Source: an uncultured Actinomycetes bacterium (GTDB taxonomy: Bacteria; Actinomycetota; Actinomycetes; Nanopelagicales; Nanopelagicaceae). Taken from it: a stretch of DNA of 7,573 nt. Both the position numbers and the translations under genes were made by a program. The stretch covers positions 1 through 7,573 of the forward strand of contig CAIMUD010000084.1 in assembly GCA_903844585.1 (NCBI GenBank). The letters are read 5' to 3'. Positions 1 through 6,698 of the stretch are shown one piece after another (the first letter of the stretch is position 1; each line of letters starts with the position of its first letter). The notes under the pieces are model-generated. The model did not search any database. It had not been told where the DNA came from and saw only the letters and a program-made list of their open reading frames with translations.

Positions 1-35
1 AACAGCCGGCTGCTCTGCCATTGAGCTATCAGGGA
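1..35 (-). tRNA. tRNA-Asn (GUU), 5' part only
   Basis: This is the first 35-36 nucleotides of an asparagine tRNA, cut by the window edge exactly after the anticodon. Read on the minus strand from base 35 it gives acceptor strand TCCCTGA, linker TA, D-arm GCTC-AATGGCA-GAGC with the conserved GG, base A26, anticodon strand GCCGG, then C, U33 and anticodon GTT at bases 3-1. All parts have canonical lengths. The anticodon 3' strand, variable loop, T-arm and acceptor 3' strand lie outside the window, so pairing of the acceptor stem cannot be checked. It follows dnaG on the same strand after 76 bases. Confidence 0.93.
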
Positions 36-52
36 CTAAACGTGCAGAGCGC

Positions 53-79
53 ACTCTAGCGCAAAGTTATCGAAGGTAA
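53..79 (-). promoter_or_regulatory. Possible promoter for tRNA-Asn
   Basis: On the minus strand a TANNNT-type -10 box, TAGAGT (58 to 53), lies 17 bases before the first tRNA base. This would place the transcription start about ten bases upstream of the mature tRNA. Only a poor -35-like match (TTACCT, 79 to 74) is present, with a short 15-base spacer. The alternative is that the tRNA is simply read through from dnaG. The -10 box is seen directly; its function is inference. Confidence 0.3.
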
Positions 80-92
80 GAAATTACAGCGA

Positions 93-120
93 ACCCATTA
101 AAGAGCACCCATTAAAGAGA
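93..120. repeat. 14-bp tandem duplication at the dnaG stop codon
   Basis: ACCCATTAAAGAG occurs at 93-105 and again at 107-119, a 14-base period with only the fourteenth base differing (C or A). The second copy contains the last two codons and the TAA stop of dnaG (minus strand); the first copy lies just after the stop. It reads as a recent slippage-type tandem duplication that left the protein unchanged. Confidence 0.85.
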
Positions 121-1962
121 ACCTAGCGCAAGGTCATGAAGTCCACGCCGAGTGGTTTCTAGGGCGACAAGGCCAGCAAAAGCGGCGTTGTAATCGCTCT
201 CATTTTCAACTGGGTTAAGGCGCTGAAGACTTGATTTCAATTCTGCAATTGCGCGAGATATTCCAACTTCACGAAGCCTTGCAACAATACTTGCAACATA
301 TTTTTCTGTGATCTCACCATCTGCACGAATAGGTTCGACAGTTAGCTCGGTAAAAAGCGTACGCATATTTTCATTAGTAATTTTTGCAATATCAACTTCG
401 CCTTCTGGGGCGATCTGATCAATTACTGCACGCAACTCTATATAGGCAGGATGTGTAAATGCTTCAGCTTCAATCTCTTTCCACGTCAACATAATCTCAG
501 GCATCTGCAAACGCGCTTTTAATACTTCGCGTTCTAGCATCAACCGTGGCTCTTGTGGATTTGGTCTCCACTGCACCTGTTCTACTTCACCATCGGATTT
601 TGGCATCTCATCGTCAGCGCGCTTTGGTTGTCTCTTGACCCCTTGTGCAACAGCAGATGAAACCAACTCCACTTCAACGCCAAGCCATCCAGCGAGCAAA
701 CGTGTGTACTCGGGACGCAGCGACTTATCCCGAATTTGTGCAACAAGTGGAGCTGTTGAATTGAGGGCGTTGACGCGACCTTCAGCCGAATTCAAATTGT
801 GAAGGGCAAGCTCTGTGCGGATTGCGAATTCAAAGAGTGGCACACGACGTGCAATTAAATCTCGTAGCGCAAGATCGCCCTTCTGCTGGCGTAAGTCGCA
901 TGGATCAAGTCCATCAGGCTCGACTGCAACAAATGTTTGAGTCACAAACTTTTGATCTTCGTTAAATGCGCGCATCGCAGCTTTCTGGCCAGCGGCATCC
1001 CCATCGAATGTAAAGATAACTTCACCGCGAAATGCATCATCATCCATCAGGAGTCTGCGAATAATTCGAATGTGATCTGCTCCAAATGCTGTTCCGCATG
1101 TTGCTACAGCCGTCGTTATTCCTGCAAGGTGAGCTGCCATCACATCGGTATAGCCCTCAACCACTACACCTTGGCGCTTTTTAGCGATCTCTTTCTTTGC
1201 CACATCTAGCCCATATAAAACTTGGCTCTTCTTATAAATTGGAGTTTCAGAAGTATTTAAATACTTAGGACCCTGGTCTTCTTCATCGCTGGCTAATTTG
1301 CGAGCACCAAATCCAACAACATCACCTGAAATATCTCTAATTGGCCAGGTCAAACGATTTCTAAATTTATCAATCGGCCCGCGCTGACCCATTTTTGAAA
1401 GTCCAGCTAGCTCAAGTTCGTCGATAGTAAAACCTGCAGCGCGTAAATGTTTTGTGAGCCCATCCCATTCATCTGGCGCATAACCCACGCCAAATTGTTC
1501 ACATGCCGCCTTTTCAAAACCACGCTTTGTCATGAGTTCGCGCGCATGGGCAGCCTTTGGTGATGTATTAAGTTGGTCCTGATAAAACTTTGCCGCAGCA
1601 GCGTTTGCAGCGATGAGCCGTGATCGATTGCCAACAGGAGCAGAAGTAGAGCTTCCCTCTTCGTAGCGAAGTGTGTAACCAATGCGATCTGCAAGGCGCT
1701 CGATTGTTTCAGTAAAAGTTAGATGATCAATCTTCATTAAGAAAGCAATAACATCGCCACCGGTCTGGCATCCAAAACAATGGAAATATCCCTTACTTGG
1801 CGTTACGTGAAATGAAGGAGATTTTTCATCATGAAATGGACAAAGACCTTTCTTCTGCCCGCCGCCTGCACTTTTTAGCTGTACATAATCAGCAACAACT
1901 TCATCAATCGGAGCACGATCGCGGATGTATGCAACATCCTCATCTTTAATGCGACCGCTCAT
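112..1962 (-). CDS. dnaG: DNA primase DnaG
   Basis: DNA primase of 616 residues makes the RNA primers for leading- and lagging-strand synthesis and works with the replicative helicase DnaB. The N-terminal CHC2 zinc ribbon has C41, H44, C62 and C65. The catalytic core (about 120-375) has the basic segment GPKYLNTSETP (231-241) and a Toprim fold with E269 in EGYTDV, D320 and D322 in FDGDAAG, and acidic residues in PDGLDPCDL (349-357) for metal binding. Residues from about 470 onward form the helical helicase-interaction region, which is poorly conserved as usual. Length fits the family (about 580-640). The ATG at 1962 follows AAGG(TAGG) that overlaps the dgt stop codon 9 bases upstream, suggesting translational coupling. 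It is the last protein gene before tRNA-Asn. Motifs are seen directly; partner and role are family knowledge. Confidence 0.98.
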   Translation of the reverse strand: MSGRIKDEDVAYIRDRAPIDEVVADYVQLKSAGGGQKKGLCPFHDEKSPSFHVTPSKGYFHCFGCQTGGDVIAFLMKIDHLTFTETIERLADRIGYTLRYEEGSSTSAPVGNRSRLIAANAAAAKFYQDQLNTSPKAAHARELMTKRGFEKAACEQFGVGYAPDEWDGLTKHLRAAGFTIDELELAGLSKMGQRGPIDKFRNRLTWPIRDISGDVVGFGARKLASDEEDQGPKYLNTSETPIYKKSQVLYGLDVAKKEIAKKRQGVVVEGYTDVMAAHLAGITTAVATCGTAFGADHIRIIRRLLMDDDAFRGEVIFTFDGDAAGQKAAMRAFNEDQKFVTQTFVAVEPDGLDPCDLRQQKGDLALRDLIARRVPLFEFAIRTELALHNLNSAEGRVNALNSTAPLVAQIRDKSLRPEYTRLLAGWLGVEVELVSSAVAQGVKRQPKRADDEMPKSDGEVEQVQWRPNPQEPRLMLEREVLKARLQMPEIMLTWKEIEAEAFTHPAYIELRAVIDQIAPEGEVDIAKITNENMRTLFTELTVEPIRADGEITEKYVASIVARLREVGISRAIAELKSSLQRLNPVENESDYNAAFAGLVALETTRRGLHDLALGSL

Positions 1963-1971
1963 GCGCCTACC

Positions 1972-3189
1972 TTATCTACCGACACTTAAGCGTGCGTGGA
2001 GCGCGTATGCGCCAGGGTCAGTTAGGTTCGAAATCTGATCAATAACTACGCGCATCCGCGAGTTTTCATCGCCGGCGCTCTCCCATGCTTTGAGGAAAGT
2101 TGAATCGAATTCACGTGGAGCAGATGAATACAACATCTCTACTAACTCTTTAATAACTACTTGCTGCTTTGCATATCTATCTTGCGAAGAGGCGGCATGA
2201 ATCAAATAGTGGGCGGCAACAGCTTTTAAGAAATCAACTTCATGCTTTTGCTCTTGCGGTATCTCAAGGCTTGCGCCATACCGACTTAGGTTTCCTTGGC
2301 CATGGACTTTTCGAGTTTCAACTTCTGCAGCTAACACAAAACGACCTATGAGCTGAGATGTTGAATCCTTAAGTCGAGCTAGAGAACGATGTGATCCGTC
2401 GAAATAGCGTGGCCAACAAGAAAGTCCCTTGAGGCGAGTCAGAGCAGCAGCAGCTTCATCTTTTGTTGCATCTGATCCATAACCAACGCTCATTACTTGA
2501 TACAAGGTATCGAAATCGTTTTCAAAATCTGTGGTCTTGATTTGTCCCATAAAAATCGCATCTTCTAGATCGTGTACTGAATATGCACAATCATCAGACC
2601 AATCCATAATTTGCGCCTCAATACACCTTGCGCCATCTGGTGCACCTTCTCGAACCCAATTAAAGATTTCTACATCGTCGTCATACACACCAAACTTACG
2701 TGAGTTCTTTGCCCGTGCCCATGGGTATTTTGTTGCTGCATCCAGAGATGCTCGAGTTAGATTGAGTCCGACGCTATTTCCATCTGCATCAATTGTTTTT
2801 GCTTCAATGCGAGTTAGCAGCCTAAAGCTTTGTGCATTTCCTTCAAAGCCGCCGTGGTCTTTTGCAACATCGGCAAGTGCTTCTTCACCGTTATGTCCAA
2901 AAGGCGGATGTCCAAGGTCGTGTGACAAACATGCCGTATCAAGTAAATCTGGATCTGCGCCAAGTGATTCACCTAGTTCGCGACCAATTTGTGCGCACTC
3001 AAGTGAATGTGAAAGTCGAGTGCGTGCAAAATCGTTCTCCCACGGAACGGCAATCTGAGTTTTCGCAGCTAAACGACGAAGAGAAGCTGAATGAATAACC
3101 CGCGCACGATCGCGCATAAATTCGGATCGACCAGCGCGCTTTGCTGGTTCATTTAAGAACCGTTCCTGATCTCCCGCGCTGTAGTTCAT
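1972..3189 (-). CDS. dgt: dGTPase-like HD-domain dNTP triphosphohydrolase
   Basis: This 405-residue protein belongs to the dGTPase-like family, which splits dNTPs into deoxynucleoside and tripolyphosphate and so helps set dNTP pools. The HD metal-site residues are visible: H61 in RTRLSHS, H90-D91 in LSHDLGHPPFGHNGE, and the later acidic motif DWSDDCAYSVHDLEDA (196-211), whose aspartate completes the site. The C-terminal half is helical, as in actinobacterial homologues of about 400-430 residues. The exact nucleotide preference cannot be read from sequence; many proteins with this annotation act on several dNTPs or need an activating dNTP. It starts 4 bases after the stop of the DUF218 gene, with AGGGTAAGGG as ribosome site, and ends 9 bases before dnaG. 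The dgt-dnaG pairing is common in actinobacteria and links dNTP control to replication priming. Confidence 0.93.
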   Translation of the reverse strand: MNYSAGDQERFLNEPAKRAGRSEFMRDRARVIHSASLRRLAAKTQIAVPWENDFARTRLSHSLECAQIGRELGESLGADPDLLDTACLSHDLGHPPFGHNGEEALADVAKDHGGFEGNAQSFRLLTRIEAKTIDADGNSVGLNLTRASLDAATKYPWARAKNSRKFGVYDDDVEIFNWVREGAPDGARCIEAQIMDWSDDCAYSVHDLEDAIFMGQIKTTDFENDFDTLYQVMSVGYGSDATKDEAAAALTRLKGLSCWPRYFDGSHRSLARLKDSTSQLIGRFVLAAEVETRKVHGQGNLSRYGASLEIPQEQKHEVDFLKAVAAHYLIHAASSQDRYAKQQVVIKELVEMLYSSAPREFDSTFLKAWESAGDENSRMRVVIDQISNLTDPGAYALHARLSVGR

Positions 3190-3193
3190 GCCC

Positions 3194-3817
3194 TTACCCT
3201 AAATGGTCGCTGATATGGATTCCCCTGCGACCAAGGGTTACATATGCAAGATATGCGCCTGCTTCACGAAGTAAATATCTGTTTCCTGATTTTTCTAAGG
3301 TGTTTGGACCCGACTTCACTGGTGAACAGCTGGCCACGACACCTAAATCATTTGCCATAGTCATCGCTCTACGGCAGTGATACGGATCAGTCACGATAAT
3401 GACATTACGTGCGCCCAACTCTTTCATCTTCTTTACATAGCTTTCGCTTGAGACCCAAGTGTCGCGCCCGACTTGAAGTGAAATCAATTTCTTTACAGGC
3501 ACTCCATGGGATGCCAGCCAAGCTTTTCCAGATTCGGCCTCTGTTGTGCGATCTCCTGGTGCATTGGCACCAACGGTAATTATTTTCGGTGCAAGTCGCG
3601 CGTCATATACTCGTTTTGCTTCTACCAATCGCCCTTGGAGTACATCACCAGGGCGACCATTTAGTTGTGCGGCGCCAAGTACGACAATTACATCCGCACT
3701 GCGAGTCAAAGTATTTTTTGCCGCACTCCATGTAACACCGATTGCATAAAGTGGAACCACGAGTACCACAAGAAGCACTGCCGCAATTATTCTGCGCGCT
3801 ATTTTAAAGAAGATCAT
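3194..3817 (-). CDS. SanA/YdcF-like DUF218 membrane-anchored protein
   Basis: This 207-residue protein has one N-terminal hydrophobic segment (about 10-30, after a KIARR basic start), so it is probably anchored in the membrane with the main domain outside. The domain matches the DUF218 (YdcF/SanA) family: ADVIVVLGAAQ (41-51), an arginine-containing GRLVEAKRVYD helix, IITVGANAPGDRTTEAE with E93 and E95, the WVSSES segment (121-126) and TDPYHCRRA (143-151), the family's Ts-YH-RA signature. In enterobacteria SanA affects envelope permeability and vancomycin resistance, and YdcF has been reported to bind S-adenosylmethionine; neither role can be assumed here. The start overlaps the dus stop as ATGA, a sign of translational coupling, and the stop is 4 bases before dgt. 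Only a weak GGGCGG precedes the ATG, consistent with coupled re-initiation. Confidence 0.85.
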   Translation of the reverse strand: MIFFKIARRIIAAVLLVVLVVPLYAIGVTWSAAKNTLTRSADVIVVLGAAQLNGRPGDVLQGRLVEAKRVYDARLAPKIITVGANAPGDRTTEAESGKAWLASHGVPVKKLISLQVGRDTWVSSESYVKKMKELGARNVIIVTDPYHCRRAMTMANDLGVVASCSPVKSGPNTLEKSGNRYLLREAGAYLAYVTLGRRGIHISDHLG

Positions 3818-4980
3818 CCGCCCGAGAACGCATCTTCTAACTCAATTTCGGCCATCTCATCTGGATTATCAAGCCACCCATCTGGAAGAGTTGGTGGGCG
3901 ACCATGGCTGACGCGACCACGAGGTTTATCGCCAATTTCAACTGGATAGGGCTGATCGGTAAGTTGATCAAGAAGCGAACGCAACTCTGCAAGTGATGAA
4001 TGCATTCCAAACTGTCTACGAAGTTCGCTTGGAACTCTGAATCCTTTGAGATACCAGGCCATATGTTTTCTTAAATCTCTACATCCGCGATCTTCAGAAT
4101 CGAAGTAGTCAACGATGAGTTCGGCATGCCTAAACATAACTTCGCGAACTTCGAAGAGAGATGGCAGAATTTTCTTATCGCCACCGCTAAAAGTTTCAAC
4201 TAAATCTGCAAAGAGCCATGGACGTCCAAGACATCCGCGGCCAACAACGACGCCTGCACATCCAGTTTCTCGGACCATTTGTGCGCCATCTTCGCCTGAC
4301 CAAATATCACCATTACCAAGCACGGGTACACCCGTTGGCTTTAAGTGCTCAACTAAATTAGCAATTGCAGACCAATCAGCTTTTCCTTCATACATTTGTT
4401 CGGCGGTGCGAGCATGGAGTGCAACCCATGCAACGCCAAGATCTGCCGCGGTTTTAGCTGCCTCTAAATAGGTGTGGTGATCAGTATCAATACCGATACG
4501 CATCTTTACTGTCACTGGAATTCCAAATGGCTTCGCAGCTTCTACCGCTGCCTGCACAATGGCGCTAAATAACTTGCGTTTATACGGGAGCGCTGCGCCT
4601 CCACCTTTGCGCGTAACTTTTGGAACAGGGCAGCCAAAGTTCATATCGATGTGATCTGCAAGGTTCTCTTTACCAATCATCTCTACTGCTGCGCGCATAG
4701 TCTGTGGATCAACGCTATATAACTGAACACTTCTTGGAATCTCACCGGGTCCCGGCACAATCATGCGAAGTGTTTCTGGTCTACGTTCGATTAGTGCGCG
4801 TGCAGTAACCATTTCAGAGACAAACAAACCTGCACCTTGTTCCCGGCAGAGTTGGCGAAATGGCGCGTTGGTAATTCCAGCCATGGGAGCCAGAACGACA
4901 GGTGGGTCTACTAAATGATCACCACTTGCCAGTGGTAAACGAAGAGGTTCTAGCAACCGAGAAGACGTGGTGCTAACCAT
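3814..4980 (-). CDS. dusB: tRNA-dihydrouridine synthase, DusB-type
   Basis: This 388-residue flavoenzyme reduces selected uridines of tRNA to dihydrouridine using FMN and NADPH. The TIM-barrel shows APMAGITN (31-38, FMN site), SVQLYS (84-89), the catalytic cysteine C117 in MNFGCP, the GGGAAL segment, K159 in VKMR, H189 in HART, GNGDI (222-226) and GRG (247-249) for phosphate binding. The helical C-terminal tRNA-binding domain carries [10 protein letters not shown] (304-313), typical of DusB-like members. In actinobacteria this is usually the only Dus protein, so its target sites may be broader than those of E. coli DusB; I infer this. The ATG at 4980 lies inside glyS, giving a 31-base overlap, but is supported by AGG seven bases upstream. 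No later Met occurs before APMAG. Residues after about 350 are a short acidic tail outside the family core. Confidence 0.95.
   Translation of the reverse strand: MVSTTSSRLLEPLRLPLASGDHLVDPPVVLAPMAGITNAPFRQLCREQGAGLFVSEMVTARALIERRPETLRMIVPGPGEIPRSVQLYSVDPQTMRAAVEMIGKENLADHIDMNFGCPVPKVTRKGGGAALPYKRKLFSAIVQAAVEAAKPFGIPVTVKMRIGIDTDHHTYLEAAKTAADLGVAWVALHARTAEQMYEGKADWSAIANLVEHLKPTGVPVLGNGDIWSGEDGAQMVRETGCAGVVVGRGCLGRPWLFADLVETFSGGDKKILPSLFEVREVMFRHAELIVDYFDSEDRGCRDLRKHMAWYLKGFRVPSELRRQFGMHSSLAELRSLLDQLTDQPYPVEIGDKPRGRVSHGRPPTLPDGWLDNPDEMAEIELEDAFSGG
4921..4936 (-). other. Small perfect hairpin just after the glyS stop
   Basis: ACCACT-TGCC-AGTGGT is a perfect six-base stem with a four-base loop, starting 14 bases past the glyS stop and lying inside codons of dus. 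No T-run follows, so it is not a classical terminator. It could slow ribosomes or mark an RNA-processing point between the two genes, but chance is equally possible. Confidence 0.25.
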
Positions 4981-6329
4981 GCTTCAACCTGATCGATTGC
5001 AACGCGCTCTTGCGCCATCGTGTCACGATCGCGAATGGTGACTGCTTGATCTTCAAGAGTCTCGAAGTCGATTGTGATGCAGTACGGAGTACCAATTTCA
5101 TCTTGACGGCGATAGCGACGACCAATTGCACCTGCATCATCGAAATCAATATTCCAATTCTTGCGAAGCTGTGCGGCAAGATCGCGCGCCTTTGGTGATA
5201 AATCGGCGTTACGTGAAAGTGGAAGTACTGCAGCCTTTACTGGTGCAAGGCGATGATCAAGCTTTAGCACTGCGCGCTTTTCCATCTCGCCCTTTGCATT
5301 TGGCGCTTCATCTTCAGTGAAAGCGTCCATTAGGAATGTCAGGGCGCAACGATCAACACCGGCTGCAGGTTCGATTACAAATGGAGTCCAACGCTCGTTC
5401 TTTTCTTGATCAAAGTAAGACAAATCTTTTCCTGATGCAGCTGAGTGCGCCTTGAGATCAAAATCTGTGCGGTTAGCAATTCCCTCGAGCTCGCCCCACT
5501 CAGTACCGGCAAATTCAAACTTATATTCAATATCGGCTGTGCGCTTTGAATAGTGCGATAACTTCTCTTTTGGATGATCGTAAATACGAAGACGATCTGG
5601 GTTAATTCCAAGATCTTTATACCAAGCAAGGCGAGTATCAATCCAATATTGGTGCCACTCTTCATCTGTACCTGGAACAACGAAATATTCCATCTCCATC
5701 TGCTCAAATTCACGAGTACGGAATATGAAGTTACCTGGCGTAATTTCATTACGGAATGATTTACCGATCTGACCAATACCAAATGGTGGCTTGCGTCGAG
5801 ATGTCGTCATTACTTGATCAAAGTTAATAAAGATTCCCTGAGCTGTTTCTGGGCGAAGGTATGCAAGACAAGACTCATCTTCGACTGGCCCAAGATAAGT
5901 CTTAAGCAGACCTGAAAATTGTTTAGGTGTTGTGAACTGGCCTTTATTTCCGCAGGCAGGGCAGTTCATATCTGTAAGTGATTCAAGTTTTTTCTTATGC
6001 TTTGCTTCATAAGCTTCTTCAAGATGGTCTGCTCGATAACGCTTATGACATGCAGTGCACTCGGTAAGTGGGTCAGAGAAAGTTGCAACGTGTCCGGATG
6101 CTTCCCACACTTCGCGAGCCAAGATCACGCATGAATCAAGTCCGACCACATCTTCGCGACCCATCACCATTGATTTCCACCATTGGCGCTTTACATTGTT
6201 TTTGAGTTCGACTCCAAGTGGGCCGTAATCCCAGGAGGCGCGAAGTCCGCCATAAATTTCTGATGAGGGATAAACAAATCCACGTCGCTTTGCAAGTGAA
6301 ACAATATTTTCTAAACGGTCTACGGCCAT
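4950..6329 (-). CDS. glyS: Glycyl-tRNA synthetase, alpha2 (class IIa) type
   Basis: Glycyl-tRNA synthetase charges tRNA-Gly with glycine. This is the single-chain homodimer type, not the GlyQ/GlyS alpha2beta2 type. In the 459-residue product (numbers from the start at 6329) the N-terminal part has [14 protein letters not shown] and WDYGPLG (motif 1 region). A zinc-ribbon-like insertion has C91-x2-C94 and C123-x2-C126. Motif 2 is [19 protein letters not shown], motif 3 lies around [14 protein letters not shown], and the anticodon-binding domain begins near [11 protein letters not shown]. An upstream in-frame ATG at 6344 would add MEKKV, but it has no ribosome site. The ATG at 6329 has GGAG nine bases upstream and better matches the usual family N-terminus. 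It appears to be the first gene of the operon. The 3' end overlaps dus by 31 bases. Confidence 0.97.
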   Translation of the reverse strand: MAVDRLENIVSLAKRRGFVYPSSEIYGGLRASWDYGPLGVELKNNVKRQWWKSMVMGREDVVGLDSCVILAREVWEASGHVATFSDPLTECTACHKRYRADHLEEAYEAKHKKKLESLTDMNCPACGNKGQFTTPKQFSGLLKTYLGPVEDESCLAYLRPETAQGIFINFDQVMTTSRRKPPFGIGQIGKSFRNEITPGNFIFRTREFEQMEMEYFVVPGTDEEWHQYWIDTRLAWYKDLGINPDRLRIYDHPKEKLSHYSKRTADIEYKFEFAGTEWGELEGIANRTDFDLKAHSAASGKDLSYFDQEKNERWTPFVIEPAAGVDRCALTFLMDAFTEDEAPNAKGEMEKRAVLKLDHRLAPVKAAVLPLSRNADLSPKARDLAAQLRKNWNIDFDDAGAIGRRYRRQDEIGTPYCITIDFETLEDQAVTIRDRDTMAQERVAIDQVEAWLAPRLLGC

Positions 6330-6338
6330 AACTTTTTT

Positions 6339-6342
6339 CTCC
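6339..6342 (-). promoter_or_regulatory. Shine-Dalgarno that decides the glyS start
   Basis: GGAG followed by nine bases (AAAAAAGTT) and ATG at 6329. It overlaps the alternative upstream ATG (6344-6342), so that ATG is more likely part of the ribosome site than a start codon. The alternative start has only GCCAGCCGG in front of it. Confidence 0.7.
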
Positions 6343-6365
6343 ATCCGGCTGGCTGTCGGCGCAGA

Positions 6366-6381
6366 AGCAACGGTCGTTGCT
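6366..6381. repeat. Palindrome in the glyS 5' leader
   Basis: AGCAACG-GT-CGTTGCT forms a perfect seven-base inverted repeat around two bases; as RNA it gives a six-base stem with a four-base loop. It lies in the 68-base gap between the ABM-like gene and glyS, about 37 bases before the glyS ATG. It has no T-run, so it is not a typical terminator. It could be a protein-binding operator or a leader hairpin. Its symmetry is seen directly, its role is unknown. Confidence 0.4.
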
Positions 6382-6394
6382 CGCGTATCTACTT

Positions 6395-6423
6395 AGTTTA
6401 TTCGAAAGCTCCGGGTTCATCAA
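6395..6423 (-). promoter_or_regulatory. Candidate promoter of the glyS operon
   Basis: On the minus strand TTGATG (6423 to 6418) and TAAACT (6400 to 6395) are separated by exactly 17 bases. They match sigma-70-type -35 and -10 consensus at four of six positions each and TANNNT fully. The -10 overlaps the TAA stop of the upstream gene. A start near 6388 would give a leader of about 60 bases containing the palindrome and the ribosome site. Readthrough from the ABM-like gene is an alternative or additional source. Confidence 0.4.
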
Positions 6424-6667
6424 TTGCGCGCGCAAGTACTGGAATAGCTTCCAACTTTGAACGCATCGCACTTAGCGCACGGCGATAAGAGCCAACGTTC
6501 TCCCACTTGGTCATCAATACCCAAAGAGTTGGTTGATCCAGGTTCTGGCCGACTTCGCCATCGATATACCCCGCACACTCTGCAAGGGCTGCGTGCGCTT
6601 TATCTAAATCGCCAGCAAAAGTTGCTGCGGCGCTTAGCGCAATTTCAAAGCGTGCAATAGCAATCAT
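6398..6667 (-). CDS. Small ABM-fold (antibiotic biosynthesis monooxygenase-like) protein
   Basis: This 89-residue protein resembles the small dimeric ABM ferredoxin-like family: a first strand MIAIARFEI, a helix that starts after FAGDLDKAHAALAECAGYIDGEVG, the strand LWVLMTKWENVGSYRRAL (48-65) with the conserved tryptophans W49 and W55, and a C-terminal strand-helix ending AIDEPGAFE. Actinobacterial proteins with this tail and the LWV-TxW pattern are usually annotated as ABM-domain proteins; no substrate is known and the name does not imply antibiotic synthesis. The ATG at 6667 has no good ribosome site but follows a -10-like TAGGCT by six bases, so the mRNA is probably leaderless. It lies 68 bases upstream of glyS on the same strand and diverges from the ZIP gene. 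Confidence 0.72.
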   Translation of the reverse strand: MIAIARFEIALSAAATFAGDLDKAHAALAECAGYIDGEVGQNLDQPTLWVLMTKWENVGSYRRALSAMRSKLEAIPVLARAIDEPGAFE

Positions 6668-6673
6668 GGGACG

Positions 6674-6679
6674 AGCCTA
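6674..6679 (-). promoter_or_regulatory. Leaderless-type -10 box for the ABM-like gene
   Basis: TAGGCT (TANNNT) on the minus strand is followed by exactly six bases (CGTCCC) and the ATG at 6667, so transcription would begin at or next to the start codon. No Shine-Dalgarno fits. No strong -35 is visible; the expected position falls over the start codon of the ZIP gene. This spacing is known for actinobacterial leaderless genes. Confidence 0.5.
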
Positions 6680-6686
6680 ACGGTTG

Positions 6687-6692
6687 TATCCT
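6687..6692 (+). promoter_or_regulatory. Leaderless-type -10 box for the ZIP gene
   Basis: TATCCT (TANNNT) is followed by exactly six bases (TCAGAC) and the ATG at 6699, with no Shine-Dalgarno between. The geometry is the same as that of the divergent ABM-like gene. The -35 position would lie over the start codon of that gene. This supports ATG 6699 over the in-frame TTG at 6684, which would lie upstream of the predicted transcript. Confidence 0.55.
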
Positions 6693-6698
6693 TCAGAC

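Noticed and set aside
2531..3058. Long plus-strand open frame opposite dgt
   Set aside because: It is antisense to the conserved HD-domain region, has no recognisable domain and no promoter or ribosome site; its openness follows from dgt codon bias.
5375..5782. Minus-strand open frame inside glyS
   Set aside because: It is a shifted frame across GlyRS motif 2, with no family match and no ribosome site of its own.
6330..6397. T-box or other riboswitch upstream of glyS
   Set aside because: The gap is only 68 bases, lacks the T-box core sequence and a terminator/antiterminator pair, and actinobacterial T-boxes are known mainly upstream of ileS.
6136..6471. Minus-strand open frame spanning the ABM-like gene end and the glyS start
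   Set aside because: It crosses both a convincing gene end and the GlyRS N-terminus in another frame and encodes no recognisable protein.
6668..6698. Zur-binding palindrome in the divergent gap
   Set aside because: No TGAAAATnATTTTCA-like inverted repeat is present; the gap is almost wholly taken up by the two -10 boxes.
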